A stretch of DNA of 19,249 nucleotides. It comes from Thermoplasmata archaeon. Its GTDB lineage: Archaea; Thermoplasmatota; Thermoplasmata; Thermoplasmatales; Thermoplasmataceae. Where the stretch lies: the NCBI GenBank assembly GCA_021797225.1, contig JAKAAE010000016.1, positions 1-19,249 on the forward strand, given 5' to 3'. The position numbers were made by a program, and so were the translations under genes. Below are positions 1 to 6,789 of the stretch, one piece after another (position 1 is the stretch's first letter; each line of letters starts with the position of its first letter). The notes under the pieces were generated by a model, which did not search any database, was not told the origin of the DNA, and saw only the letters and a program-made list of their open reading frames with translations.

Positions 1-512
1 AGGGTAAGGGTTGCAGGCATGCATATTCATATATCCCACCAGAGAAATGATTTCTCACAGAAGCTATCGAGAACTCTGGTAAATAATCACAACTTCATAG
101 CATATGAGGATTTGAATATAGAGAATATGATGAAAAACCATAAATTAGCAAAAAGCATAGAAGATGCTTCATGGGGTGAACTTATTGAAAACACAATATA
201 CAAGGCTGAGAGGGCTGGTAAATACTGTATTAAGGTAAACCCCAGGAATACACTAAACAGTGCTCTTATTGTGGGAATATAATAGAGGATCAATCTCTTG
301 ATGACAGGGAATACCATTGCAGCAAGTTTGGTCTCGTAATGGACAGGGATGATAATGCTGCAGTGAATGTATTGAATGCTAGATTAAAGAAGATATTCAG
401 TACATTTATTATAGGAAGAAACCATAATAAGAGAAGAGTACCCACGGACTGTGGGGAATTAATGCCCGTGGAGGAAGTGACCAATACATTTGGGCACGCT
501 AGCCCCGTATAA
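1..512 (+). pseudogene. tnpB: Decayed TnpB (IS200/IS605-type RNA-guided nuclease), C-terminal part
   Basis: This is the C-terminal part of a TnpB protein; the N-terminus lies before the window. The first frame is open from base 1 and carries the RuvC-II-like motif YEDLNIENM near 106-132. It then meets a frameshift: after NPRNT (ending at 252) the homologous reading continues one frame over from 255, consistent with loss of one base. The second frame gives CSYCGN, then YHCSKFG, then the RuvC-III motif DRDDNAAVN, and stops at 512. The zinc ribbon normally has two CxxC pairs. Here the second pair reads C-x-x-F because codon 327-329 is TTT. A frameshift plus a lost zinc ligand argue for a dead gene. 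TnpB proteins are guided by an RNA from the element's right end, and that end is still recognisable just downstream. No tnpA is visible in the window. Confidence 0.85.
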
Positions 513-555
513 GCGGGAAGCTACAAGCTTTAGGGGGGAGGAAGTCACTGATTCA
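495..555 (+). mobile_element. Right end of an IS200/IS605-type element with omega-RNA-like hairpins
   Basis: Directly after and overlapping the tnpB stop lies a compact structured stretch. CCCG (504-507) can pair with CGGG (514-517), AAGCT (518-522) pairs with AGCTT (526-530) around a 3-nt loop, and a purine-rich GGGGGGAGGAAGTCAC ends at 548. This arrangement, with a hairpin, GGAGGA and then GTCAC, is typical of archaeal IS605-type right ends and of the 3' scaffold of the TnpB guide RNA. The exact boundary cannot be fixed; I place it between 548 and 556. The sequence beyond it would have been the guide. The left end is outside the window. Confidence 0.6.
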
Positions 556-602
556 GACTAAAGAATTTAGGATTGTAATACACGTACTTTTTATCTAAAA
601 AG

Positions 603-611
603 ATATTTATA
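603..611 (+). promoter_or_regulatory. TATA box of the thermopsin gene
   Basis: ATATTTATA is centred about 28 bp before the ATG at 635. That is the archaeal TATA-to-start distance, so transcription should begin at or next to the start codon, giving a leaderless mRNA. No Shine-Dalgarno motif is seen. Confidence 0.55.
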
Positions 612-634
612 CCAATATTATCATATGCATAGAA

Positions 635-2164
635 ATGTCAAAATATATTTTCATTATATTAATTATAACAATAATGCTGTTAATCCCAATTTTTTATCCG
701 CATACGGAAGAACAGCATCCACCAGTCAGCGTTTCACCCGATGTAATTGATCCAAATTCATATATCAGTAATGAACCTGCACCGATGGGTATAGTAGATT
801 TTGGCATTAATTCCCAGAGTAGAGGATTATTCCTCAATAGCACATCGTTTGAGGGAATAGTGTCGATCAAAAATCTTACTACATACAATTCTTCCATAAC
901 AGGTTGCCCGAATGATACGAGTATCCAATTAAATCTGAATTACCGTTTTAATATAAATGGGCAAAATTATACTTACTGGGTTCAAAATGTTGCTATAATA
1001 AATACTAGCAATAAGGAGATAGCATTTTTTGATAATGTCTGGAATTTCACATCCGGCAATTCCGATATGCACAACAGCACTATACACGGTAACGGTAAGG
1101 TATCCACTTCTAAGTCTTCCAGCTTCTATTATTTCCAGGCAAATGATGGTAAATGCTATAACTTCGGTTATAAATTGATCGAATTAAAAAGCATCTCCTT
1201 TATCGGGGCAGGATTCCCGCACATACAGATGGAATACAATACAGGTAATGGATGGATTTCATATGATATTTTAAATTTCACCTTTGCGGGCAATATATCA
1301 ACTGATTATGGATTTGTAATTGATGGGAATTATATAAACTCCTTGCCTGTAAATGCGGGACTGATTATAGGCGGCCCGGGAAACGCAACAGACACAAAGG
1401 CTGTCAAGACAAATATGACCATGCTGCTTGAATATTGGAACGGCCATAATTATCAGGCAGTTGAGGATGCATACAACCATGGTACAGATACAGCTGAAGG
1501 CATTTCAAATATTAGTGAAACCTACACATCCTACAGGAATATGCCCGCTGTCAGCTTAATTTCTGGAAATGGAAAACTTGGGGGACTTTATACAAATTCC
1601 AATATTTCCATTTTTGATTTTCGACCTGGAATACAGAATGGATATATTAAATTGAATGGTTTCAATTTTAACTTTACCGGCAGTGCTATCAACATATCAT
1701 TAATTCCAGGAAATTATTCTATGGAATTATACTCCGGATCTGGGCAGAAAATATTCCATCAAAATTATACTCTGAGAGCAGGTGAATTATATCAATTAGG
1801 TGCCAGACACATATATAATATAAAATTTCATGAAGATGGTCTGGCTAGTGGAACTAAATGGGGTGTTTCTATTAACGGAATAACAACGTTTTCAGAGAAT
1901 AACACTATTGTGTTTATGCTTTATAATGGCACATACAATTATAGCATTTCCAGTATTGCCGGTTATACTGCTTCGGAAAACGGTAAAATTATCGTTGTCA
2001 ACGGCACATCTGAGAATATAAATATTGATTTTTCCATGGCAATTCCTGTAAAAAATACTTTCGCCGAATATGAATATAAACTTCTGATAACATCTGTAAT
2101 AATTTTGGGCGTTATCATCATGGCCGCATTCTCTCTGATAACTTCTAGAAAAAAGAGGGAATAA
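635..2164 (+). CDS. Thermopsin-family (peptidase A5) acid protease, membrane-anchored
   Basis: This 509-residue protein should be a secreted acid protease that digests proteins outside the cell. A hydrophobic N-terminal segment (residues 4-21) looks like a signal peptide or anchor. The thermopsin core runs from about 47 to 330, with APMGIVDFG (49-57), YWVQNVA (114-120), DNVWNF (133-138), GGPGN (246-250) and AYNHGTDTAEGISN (279-292), all recognisable thermopsin blocks. Residues 393-467 form a separate beta-rich module with a FHEDGLASGTKW motif, common in surface proteins of these archaea. A C-terminal membrane helix (482-502) ends in RKKRE, so the protein is probably held at the outer face with its tail inside. 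About 22 N-x-S/T sequons suggest heavy N-glycosylation, fitting an acidophile. Only two cysteines (91 and 174) are present. The family is clear; substrate and activity are inferred. It has its own promoter. Confidence 0.85.
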   Translation: MSKYIFIILIITIMLLIPIFYPHTEEQHPPVSVSPDVIDPNSYISNEPAPMGIVDFGINSQSRGLFLNSTSFEGIVSIKNLTTYNSSITGCPNDTSIQLNLNYRFNINGQNYTYWVQNVAIINTSNKEIAFFDNVWNFTSGNSDMHNSTIHGNGKVSTSKSSSFYYFQANDGKCYNFGYKLIELKSISFIGAGFPHIQMEYNTGNGWISYDILNFTFAGNISTDYGFVIDGNYINSLPVNAGLIIGGPGNATDTKAVKTNMTMLLEYWNGHNYQAVEDAYNHGTDTAEGISNISETYTSYRNMPAVSLISGNGKLGGLYTNSNISIFDFRPGIQNGYIKLNGFNFNFTGSAINISLIPGNYSMELYSGSGQKIFHQNYTLRAGELYQLGARHIYNIKFHEDGLASGTKWGVSINGITTFSENNTIVFMLYNGTYNYSISSIAGYTASENGKIIVVNGTSENINIDFSMAIPVKNTFAEYEYKLLITSVIILGVIIMAAFSLITSRKKRE

Positions 2165-2207
2165 ACAATTCACTTGAGTTTTATTTACAGGTGGTATCGG
2201 TTATAAA

Positions 2208-2223
2208 GTTTGATATATAAATA
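2208..2223 (+). promoter_or_regulatory. TATA box of the SRPBCC gene
   Basis: TTTGATATATAAATA lies about 23 bp (centre to start) before the ATG at 2238, which implies a leaderless or nearly leaderless transcript. It lies between the thermopsin stop (2164) and the next gene, so the two genes are probably transcribed separately. Confidence 0.5.
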
Positions 2224-2237
2224 ATCAATTCTCTGAT

Positions 2238-2633
2238 ATGGAATTCAAAAGAGAGATTTGTGTTCAGACCGGGAAAGAAAATGTATGGGACTTAATAAAT
2301 GATTACTCAAAGATTCCGGAATTCTGGCATGGAACCCGCAGCATAGAAAAGACCGGAGATATCTATATTGTCCAATTTGCATTTCCAGGAAAGGCAAGAA
2401 TGAAACTTGAACGGGATAATAATAATTTCACCTTAACAGAAAAATATTTAAAAGGCCCTTTTACAGGAGAAAAAATTACAATTCTTAATGGAAATAACCC
2501 TGTAAAAATAATTTCACAGTGGAATATAAAATTATCAGCAATGCTCAGACCTTTTTCAGGTAAACTACAGGGACATTTTGAGCAGGGCACTGAAGATGCC
2601 CTCAAGAGGATCAAGAATCATTTTGAACCATGA
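2238..2633 (+). CDS. SRPBCC/START-like ligand-binding protein
   Basis: This 131-residue protein has the pattern of the SRPBCC (START/Bet v1/polyketide cyclase) fold: an N-terminal strand (MEFKREICV), a helix with VWDLINDYSKIPEFW (residues 17-31) in the position of the family's typical W-x-x-x-x-D-x-x-x-x-P-x-W motif, a run of antiparallel strands, and a long C-terminal helix (GTEDALKRIKNHF, 117-129). Such proteins bind hydrophobic ligands in a deep cavity, and no catalytic residue can be assigned from sequence. No signal peptide or membrane segment is seen, so it is probably cytosolic. The 3' end overlaps the convergent Cys-rich mini-gene by 16 bp. Ligand and role are unknown. Confidence 0.65.
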   Translation: MEFKREICVQTGKENVWDLINDYSKIPEFWHGTRSIEKTGDIYIVQFAFPGKARMKLERDNNNFTLTEKYLKGPFTGEKITILNGNNPVKIISQWNIKLSAMLRPFSGKLQGHFEQGTEDALKRIKNHFEP

Positions 2634-2785
2634 CCCAATTTAAAGTCCAGATCATACTTATGCATTATAAAACCCTGGCAGCAATCTAAAAATATTGTGT
2701 GCCCACAAACCGGACATGCTGAGTAATGGCGGTAATTATAGCAATGCGCACATTGGCATTTTTCATCCATACAATCCTCACACAT
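2618..2785 (-). CDS. Cys-rich zinc-ribbon-like mini-protein (55 aa)
   Basis: A 55-codon reading frame runs from ATG at 2785 to TGA at 2618 on the minus strand, filling most of the gap between its neighbours. The protein starts MCEDCMDEKCQCAHCYNY and continues with ACPVCGH (residues 23-29) and a Cys pair at 35-36. In all it has nine cysteines and several histidines, arranged as CxxC, CxC, CxxC and CC. This pattern is very unlikely by chance and points to one or two bound zinc ions or an iron-sulfur site. A TATA-like ATAAATTTTA lies about 29 bp upstream on the same strand (2809-2818), matching the leaderless promoters elsewhere in the window. I do not recognise the family. Small zinc ribbons often bind nucleic acid or partner proteins, but that is inference. 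The end overlaps the convergent SRPBCC gene by 16 bp. Confidence 0.6.
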   Translation of the reverse strand: MCEDCMDEKCQCAHCYNYRHYSACPVCGHTIFLDCCQGFIMHKYDLDFKLGHGSK

Positions 2786-2808
2786 ATACTGATATTGATA
2801 GTGTGTAT

Positions 2809-2818
2809 TAAAATTTAT
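2809..2818 (-). promoter_or_regulatory. TATA box of the Cys-rich mini-gene
   Basis: On the minus strand this reads ATAAATTTTA, centred about 29 bp before the ATG at 2785. It supports expression of the small gene as a leaderless mRNA. Confidence 0.4.
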
Positions 2819-2869
2819 TTTCTTTATGATTGCAAATTAATCAGTGTACTTTGAGTGTAGGCAATCTAA

Positions 2870-2885
2870 TATGAATATATTCATA
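2870..2885 (+). promoter_or_regulatory. 16-bp perfect palindrome, candidate operator
   Basis: TATGAATATATTCATA is its own reverse complement over all 16 bases. It is followed at 2894-2907 by a related imperfect inverted repeat, TGAAT-TAAT-ATTCA. Both lie 19-56 bp before the ATG at 2926, next to the likely TATA region (AAATAAATAT, about 2888-2897). The position suits a dimeric regulator controlling the 126-residue gene. The AT-rich background makes short palindromes common, but 16 perfect bases with a second half-site pair is more than usual. Confidence 0.4.
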
Positions 2886-2925
2886 AAAATAAATATGAAT
2901 TAATATTCAAATATTATAAGTAAGT

Positions 2926-3306
2926 ATGAATACTTTAAAATTTTCAGATTATTTCAGTTTTTTAGATGCATTTCATAAAGGTTCACTGAATAGTATTTAC
3001 CTCATTAAAACCGTATCTATGACGTATTCTGGAGTAGTACGGTCTGTAGATACAGGATCAATTATAATGGATCTTCCTCTGAAATTTTATTCCGGTAATA
3101 ATGTTATGTATACTCCGGTAATAATAGGAAGAGAAGAAGTACTGGAAATAAAAGAAATTCCAGTGGATGGCCATGTTACTGCCTACACAAAGAACGATGG
3201 TGTTATTACCGGTTATGTGGATAAAGCATATTCAAACAGAATTATAATAGAAAATAATACCGAGAAATTTACTGTATATTATCAGGATATGTTAAACATA
3301 GATTAA
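2926..3306 (+). CDS. Hypothetical protein, possible tandem small beta-barrel
   Basis: I do not recognise this 126-residue protein. It is mostly predicted beta-strand and has no membrane segment or cysteine. Two stretches resemble each other: TYSGVVRSVDTGSIIMDLP (residues 33-51), followed by VIIGREEVLEI, and VITGYVDKAYSNRIIIENN (93-111), followed by VYYQDMLNID. Each looks like G-x-V-x-x-V/A followed by an I-I-hydrophobic strand and then a closing strand, as in Sm-like or PRC-type small barrels. The fold call is an inference from strand pattern only. The gene has its own upstream region with a palindromic element and converges on the PLD gene, leaving 2 bp between them. The start at 2926 is the first ATG after the TATA-like region; no Shine-Dalgarno motif is seen. 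Confidence 0.6.
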   Translation: MNTLKFSDYFSFLDAFHKGSLNSIYLIKTVSMTYSGVVRSVDTGSIIMDLPLKFYSGNNVMYTPVIIGREEVLEIKEIPVDGHVTAYTKNDGVITGYVDKAYSNRIIIENNTEKFTVYYQDMLNID

Positions 3307-3308
3307 TT

Positions 3309-4265
3309 TTATTTAACAGAATTTTTTGTATTTTTTCTTCTTACATTCCTTGATGTTTTGAGTTTTGCATTACCGATGCTCCTGGATGCCCTATGCCAGT
3401 CGGATGAAAATGTATTCTTCAATTTTGAAACTGCGAATATGCTATTTATTATAATTCCAGTTTCCCTGTTTTTATTCAAGCTTGATTTTGTAAAGTTTTC
3501 CGAGCCTATAAATGCGCGACTACCTGCAATCATTTTAGCATGCATATACAGTTTATCTGCAGGCATATACTTTACTTTAACCCCATGTTTTTTCAACTTT
3601 TCCAGATTGGAAGCATCAGAGGGTGATACAGTATCCGGAACGATAATTCGAGCTTTCCTTCCTTTATCCATAAGTGCCTTTAAAGTTTCCATGTCGTCCC
3701 CCATTTCCTCTGTTTCTATAATTATTCTTTTCTCCTTTGAAATGAAATCCTTTAATGTCTCTTCTGAACCTGGGGATACAACAAGATACTTTCTCGGTGT
3801 ATCTCCTGCAATTTTTTCTTTGAAATCTGAAAGGAATATTTTTTTCAATGCAGAGCGAATTTTCCGGCTTTTTGTAATCATCATATACTCCCTGTTTTTG
3901 GAGAATCCCGCCTCTGTGAAATTGGGAGTTCCTACCTCTGAATATCCATCGGTTACCATGTATTTTGCATGGTCAAATACATTTGGCTTCTCGAATCTTG
4001 CAGGAGCAATTTTCACCCTCGCCCCGGTTTTTCTCAAATCCTCGATTTCTGCATGGGTGCCATCGTCTCCGTTTATACCGTAGGGCCTTCCATCCACCAT
4101 CAATCTTACATCAAGTTTTCTGTTGACGGCATTGCCTACAGCTTCTAGTATTCTAGGGTCGTCAAGTAAATAAGAATTTATGTAAACAAAATGTTTTGCT
4201 TTTTTTATTATGCGGAGCAAGGGTTTTATTCCATCACTAGGTTCAACATATATTTTGTATGCCAT
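3309..4265 (-). CDS. Phospholipase D-family (HKD) phosphodiesterase
   Basis: This 318-residue PLD-superfamily protein carries two HKD motifs in two similar halves. The first is complete: HAKYMVTD (residues 99-106) followed by GTPNFT (112-117). The second reads HAKMIAGS (242-249) followed by GSENFT (254-259), keeping His and Lys but with Ser where the family usually has Asp. The two halves form one active site using a phospho-His intermediate, and substrates in the family range from phospholipids to nucleic acids. There is no signal peptide or membrane helix, and the C-terminus is Lys/Arg-rich (last 20 residues), which fits binding to nucleic acid or acidic membranes. I chose ATG 4265 because an AT-rich TATA-like stretch sits about 25 bp upstream; an in-frame TTG at 4280 would add five residues. 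The substrate is unknown. Confidence 0.8.
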   Translation of the reverse strand: MAYKIYVEPSDGIKPLLRIIKKAKHFVYINSYLLDDPRILEAVGNAVNRKLDVRLMVDGRPYGINGDDGTHAEIEDLRKTGARVKIAPARFEKPNVFDHAKYMVTDGYSEVGTPNFTEAGFSKNREYMMITKSRKIRSALKKIFLSDFKEKIAGDTPRKYLVVSPGSEETLKDFISKEKRIIIETEEMGDDMETLKALMDKGRKARIIVPDTVSPSDASNLEKLKKHGVKVKYMPADKLYMHAKMIAGSRAFIGSENFTKSSLNKNRETGIIINSIFAVSKLKNTFSSDWHRASRSIGNAKLKTSRNVRRKNTKNSVK

Positions 4266-4285
4266 ATGTCTGCTATACAAATACA

Positions 4286-4294
4286 GTTTAATTA
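4286..4294 (-). promoter_or_regulatory. TATA-like box of the PLD gene
   Basis: On the minus strand ATTAATTAAA lies 21-29 bp before ATG 4265, the usual distance for a leaderless archaeal gene. This is part of why the ATG is preferred over the TTG at 4280. Confidence 0.4.
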
Positions 4295-4519
4295 ATATTT
4301 GCTTTATTTTTAACTAAATAAGAAAAAATGTATAAAGTTATTTTCTGATTTTTGACTTTAATTATAAATCATGTACGAATCGCTATCGAAATCGCTATCA
4401 TTGTTGTTATTATTATAAAATTATGTTGGGAAGAAATCATTATTTTGTATTAATGGCCCTATATAATAGCCTTAAACCCGGTTTCACTGAATTCTTGAAA
4501 TATCCTCATATCCTAACTG

Positions 4520-4528
4520 TTATAATAA
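4520..4528 (+). promoter_or_regulatory. TATA box of the glyA-like/CBS/tldDE operon
   Basis: TTATAATAA is centred about 24 bp before the ATG at 4547. The region from 4281 to 4519 between the divergent genes holds no convincing coding sequence, only a 10-bp direct repeat (AATCGCTATC at 4378 and 4390). Confidence 0.45.
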
Positions 4529-4546
4529 TGTAAAACATACAATAAT

Positions 4547-5704
4547 ATGGATACACTCAATTTTATAGAAAAATATGATAATTATCGGAATAATGTGCTG
4601 AACCTTCAGGCATCAGAAAACGTTTTGAGCCCTAATGCGAAAAAGGCACTTTCATCGGATATGGCATCAAGATACTCCCTGAGCATTGGAAATTACAATG
4701 CCTACGGTGGCACTGAATATTATGACAACATTCTTTCCTTGCTGGAAAGTAATGTAAAAAAACTCTTTGTAAGCAAATATTCAGAATCCAGATCCCTGAG
4801 TGGACATGTAGCCGCAGAAATTTCCATTTTATCTGTGATGGAAAAAAATGGGAATGTTATGGCAATCTCTTCAGAGGACGGTGGATATCCAGGATACTCT
4901 GAAAATCATCTTGATCGTGTTCTCGGATTTAAATTCTGCAAGGCCCCATATAAAAATTATGATCTGGATTATGATACCATGGAAACCAGTATCAGGAATA
5001 AAAACATAAATATTCTAATTCTGGGGCAGTCAATGTTTATTAAACCATATGATATGAAAAGAATCTGGGAAATCAAGGAAAAATATGGCATGCAAATTTT
5101 ATACGATGCATCTCATGTACTCGGACTGCTAGCTGGAAAGGCATTTCAGGAAGATGCATTGAAATATTCCGACATTGTATACGGTTCTACACATAAAACA
5201 TTCTTTGGACCCCAAGGTGGCATAATCATAACAGATAACGAGGAAATATATACAAAAATAGAAGAAAATACGATATTTACAACTATGGACAATGTAAATC
5301 TTTCCAGGGTTGCATCATTATCTGTTGCAGTAGAGGAGATGATCAGGTTCGGGAAAGAATACGCGGAAACTGTTGTAAAAAATACCAAAAATCTATCTTT
5401 TTATCTGAGAGAGAAAGGATTCAATCTGCATCCGGGATCAGAAGAGAGTAAAAGTCATCAGCTTCTTCTGGATGAAAGATATTTGAGGCAACTTGGTTAT
5501 AATTATCATTCCTTTTCCCAGATGCTGGAAAAAAATAGAATAATTATAGACAGGTTTGGAAGGCTCGGCACACAGGAGATTACAAGATGGGGAATAAATG
5601 ACATGGAAACAGTTGCGGATGGCATTTCAGGTATATCCCATAAATTAAATAAGACTGAAGAGATTAACAGTTTAATAGGTGAAAAAAAGCTTAGATTCTG
5701 GTGA
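4547..5704 (+). CDS. glyA: Serine hydroxymethyltransferase-like PLP enzyme
   Basis: The protein has the fold-type I PLP signature of serine hydroxymethyltransferase, which interconverts serine and glycine and passes a one-carbon unit to a folate-type carrier. Family motifs in order are ASENVLS (residues 22-28), YNAYGGTEYYD (50-60, the cofactor-side tyrosine region), DASHVLGLLA (187-196, PLP-ring Asp and His), STHKTFFGPQGG (214-225, Schiff-base Lys217) and GTQEITRWG (341-349, substrate-carboxylate Arg347). It is shorter than usual (385 versus about 420 residues). The block that is normally GGHxxHG reads GGYPGYS (112-118), so the His that stacks on PLP is replaced by Tyr. That makes true SHMT activity likely but not certain; an aldolase or another PLP reaction is possible. 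It is the first gene of the operon, and its stop forms part of the Shine-Dalgarno motif of the next gene. Confidence 0.7.
   Translation: MDTLNFIEKYDNYRNNVLNLQASENVLSPNAKKALSSDMASRYSLSIGNYNAYGGTEYYDNILSLLESNVKKLFVSKYSESRSLSGHVAAEISILSVMEKNGNVMAISSEDGGYPGYSENHLDRVLGFKFCKAPYKNYDLDYDTMETSIRNKNINILILGQSMFIKPYDMKRIWEIKEKYGMQILYDASHVLGLLAGKAFQEDALKYSDIVYGSTHKTFFGPQGGIIITDNEEIYTKIEENTIFTTMDNVNLSRVASLSVAVEEMIRFGKEYAETVVKNTKNLSFYLREKGFNLHPGSEESKSHQLLLDERYLRQLGYNYHSFSQMLEKNRIIIDRFGRLGTQEITRWGINDMETVADGISGISHKLNKTEEINSLIGEKKLRFW
5699..5704 (+). promoter_or_regulatory. Shine-Dalgarno motif deciding the CBS-protein start
   Basis: GGTGAT, complementary to the 3' end of archaeal 16S rRNA, lies 4 nt before ATG 5709 and includes the stop codon of the upstream gene. 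It supports the ATG at 5709 rather than the in-frame GTG at 5679, which would overlap the upstream gene by 26 bp. Confidence 0.6.
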
Positions 5705-5708
5705 TACA

Positions 5709-6788
5709 ATGATTGTTGGAGAAATTATGAAAAAAGACCTTATTGTTATAGAAAGCGATGCCAAAATATCAGAAGCCATCTCTAAAATGAAAGATAACGA
5801 TATACAGCAACTTCCAGTTATGTCAAATGGAAAATATGTAAGTATGCTGACATACAAAAATATACTCAGGCGGGGAAGTGTGAGGACAAATTCCAGGGTA
5901 TACAACTTTTCTATAAACGCTCCAAAACTGAATGAAAACACAGACGTAATGGAAGCGGTTAAACTTTTAAAGGAAAGCGGTTTGAATTCTTTACCTGTTT
6001 TACAGAAGGAAAAACTTTCCGGACTCGTGACAAGAATGGACATAATAAGGCATCTTTCTGAAATAGACCCTCGATCGGAGAAAATTAAAAACTTTGAGAT
6101 AATGACTGCGGATGCCATATCCGTTGATGTTAACGATGAAATAGAGGATTCTGCCCAGAAGATCAGGGATCTGGATGAATTTGAAATACCTGTAACTTCC
6201 AGGGGAAAACTCGCAGGAATTCTCAGGCTCAAGGAAATAATAAACAATGTAATAATGGATAAACAGAAAATAAGTTACGGGGAATTCACATCAGGAAAAT
6301 CAAAGGTAGAAATTGAGGCTTCCTCCCTCATGGATAATCCGGTGGATAGTACAGAGGATACCGTAATAACTGACACAGCAGCATTGATGGTCAAGAATCA
6401 TTTGCATATTATACCCATTGTAAATAAGGATTCTAAACTTACAGGCATTGTTGGAATTACAGATATCCTCAATTCCATAGAAACGGGAACAGAAGAGGGT
6501 TTCTATATAGAGATATCCGGTCTCGAGGATCAGGATAGGGACCTATATGATATAACATACTTTATTGCTGATAAATTCATAACAAATATTTCGAGAATAA
6601 TAGGAAATAATGGAAAACTTTTATTCAATGTAAGAAAATATAAGGCAGAGGGAAAGGGTAAATATTCAGTAAGGACAAAACTTGTTACCCCGAAACTACA
6701 CATGGAGGATGATGGATCAGGATATAACTATGCAAAATGTGTAAAATCAATACTTGATAATTATGAAAGCAGAATAAAGGACAAATAA
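5709..6788 (+). CDS. Four-CBS-domain protein with C-terminal HPF/S30AE-like domain
   Basis: This 359-residue protein has four CBS motifs in two pairs, at about residues 1-55, 65-120, 128-182 and 204-260. Each shows the V-x-x-x-x-x-I/L-x-x-A helix and a closing G-I/L strand (for example LAGILRLKEI and LTGIVGITDI). CBS pairs bind adenine nucleotides or related ligands and act as energy or ligand sensors. Residues 265-359 form a different domain with a strand (FYIEISG), a long helix (RDLYDITYFIADKF), further strands (KLLFNVRKYK, KYSVRTKLV, KLHMEDDG) and a final helix (YNYAKCVKSILDNYESRI). This is the beta-alpha-beta-beta-beta-alpha order of bacterial HPF/RaiA, with residue similarity when I align it from memory to E. 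coli HPF. I infer a nucleotide-responsive ribosome-silencing role; that is not proven. It sits between a glyA-like gene and tldDE with 1-4 bp spacing, so it is co-translated with them. Confidence 0.75.
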   Translation: MIVGEIMKKDLIVIESDAKISEAISKMKDNDIQQLPVMSNGKYVSMLTYKNILRRGSVRTNSRVYNFSINAPKLNENTDVMEAVKLLKESGLNSLPVLQKEKLSGLVTRMDIIRHLSEIDPRSEKIKNFEIMTADAISVDVNDEIEDSAQKIRDLDEFEIPVTSRGKLAGILRLKEIINNVIMDKQKISYGEFTSGKSKVEIEASSLMDNPVDSTEDTVITDTAALMVKNHLHIIPIVNKDSKLTGIVGITDILNSIETGTEEGFYIEISGLEDQDRDLYDITYFIADKFITNISRIIGNNGKLLFNVRKYKAEGKGKYSVRTKLVTPKLHMEDDGSGYNYAKCVKSILDNYESRIKDK

Positions 6789-6789
6789 T

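Noticed and set aside
3358..4083. Long plus-strand open frame (241 codons) antisense to the PLD gene
   Set aside because: It mirrors the PLD reading frame, which has clear HKD motifs. The antisense translation shows no domain and has no promoter.
4266..4280. TTG start for the PLD protein
   Set aside because: ATG 4265 fits the TATA distance, and the residues added by the TTG start carry no recognisable fold element.
4371..4418. Short frame reading MYESLSKSLSLLLLL with a 10-bp direct repeat
   Set aside because: Only 15 codons, a repeat-driven sequence, and a TATA-like stretch too close to the ATG. I treat it as non-coding.
5679..5708. GTG start for the CBS protein
   Set aside because: It would overlap the upstream gene by 26 bp. 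ATG 5709 has a GGTGAT motif at good spacing and begins directly with the CBS motif.
5672..6247. Minus-strand open frame of 191 codons opposite the CBS gene
   Set aside because: The translation is Ser/Ile/Phe-rich, typical of antisense to a lysine- and glutamate-rich gene. The plus strand carries CBS motifs.
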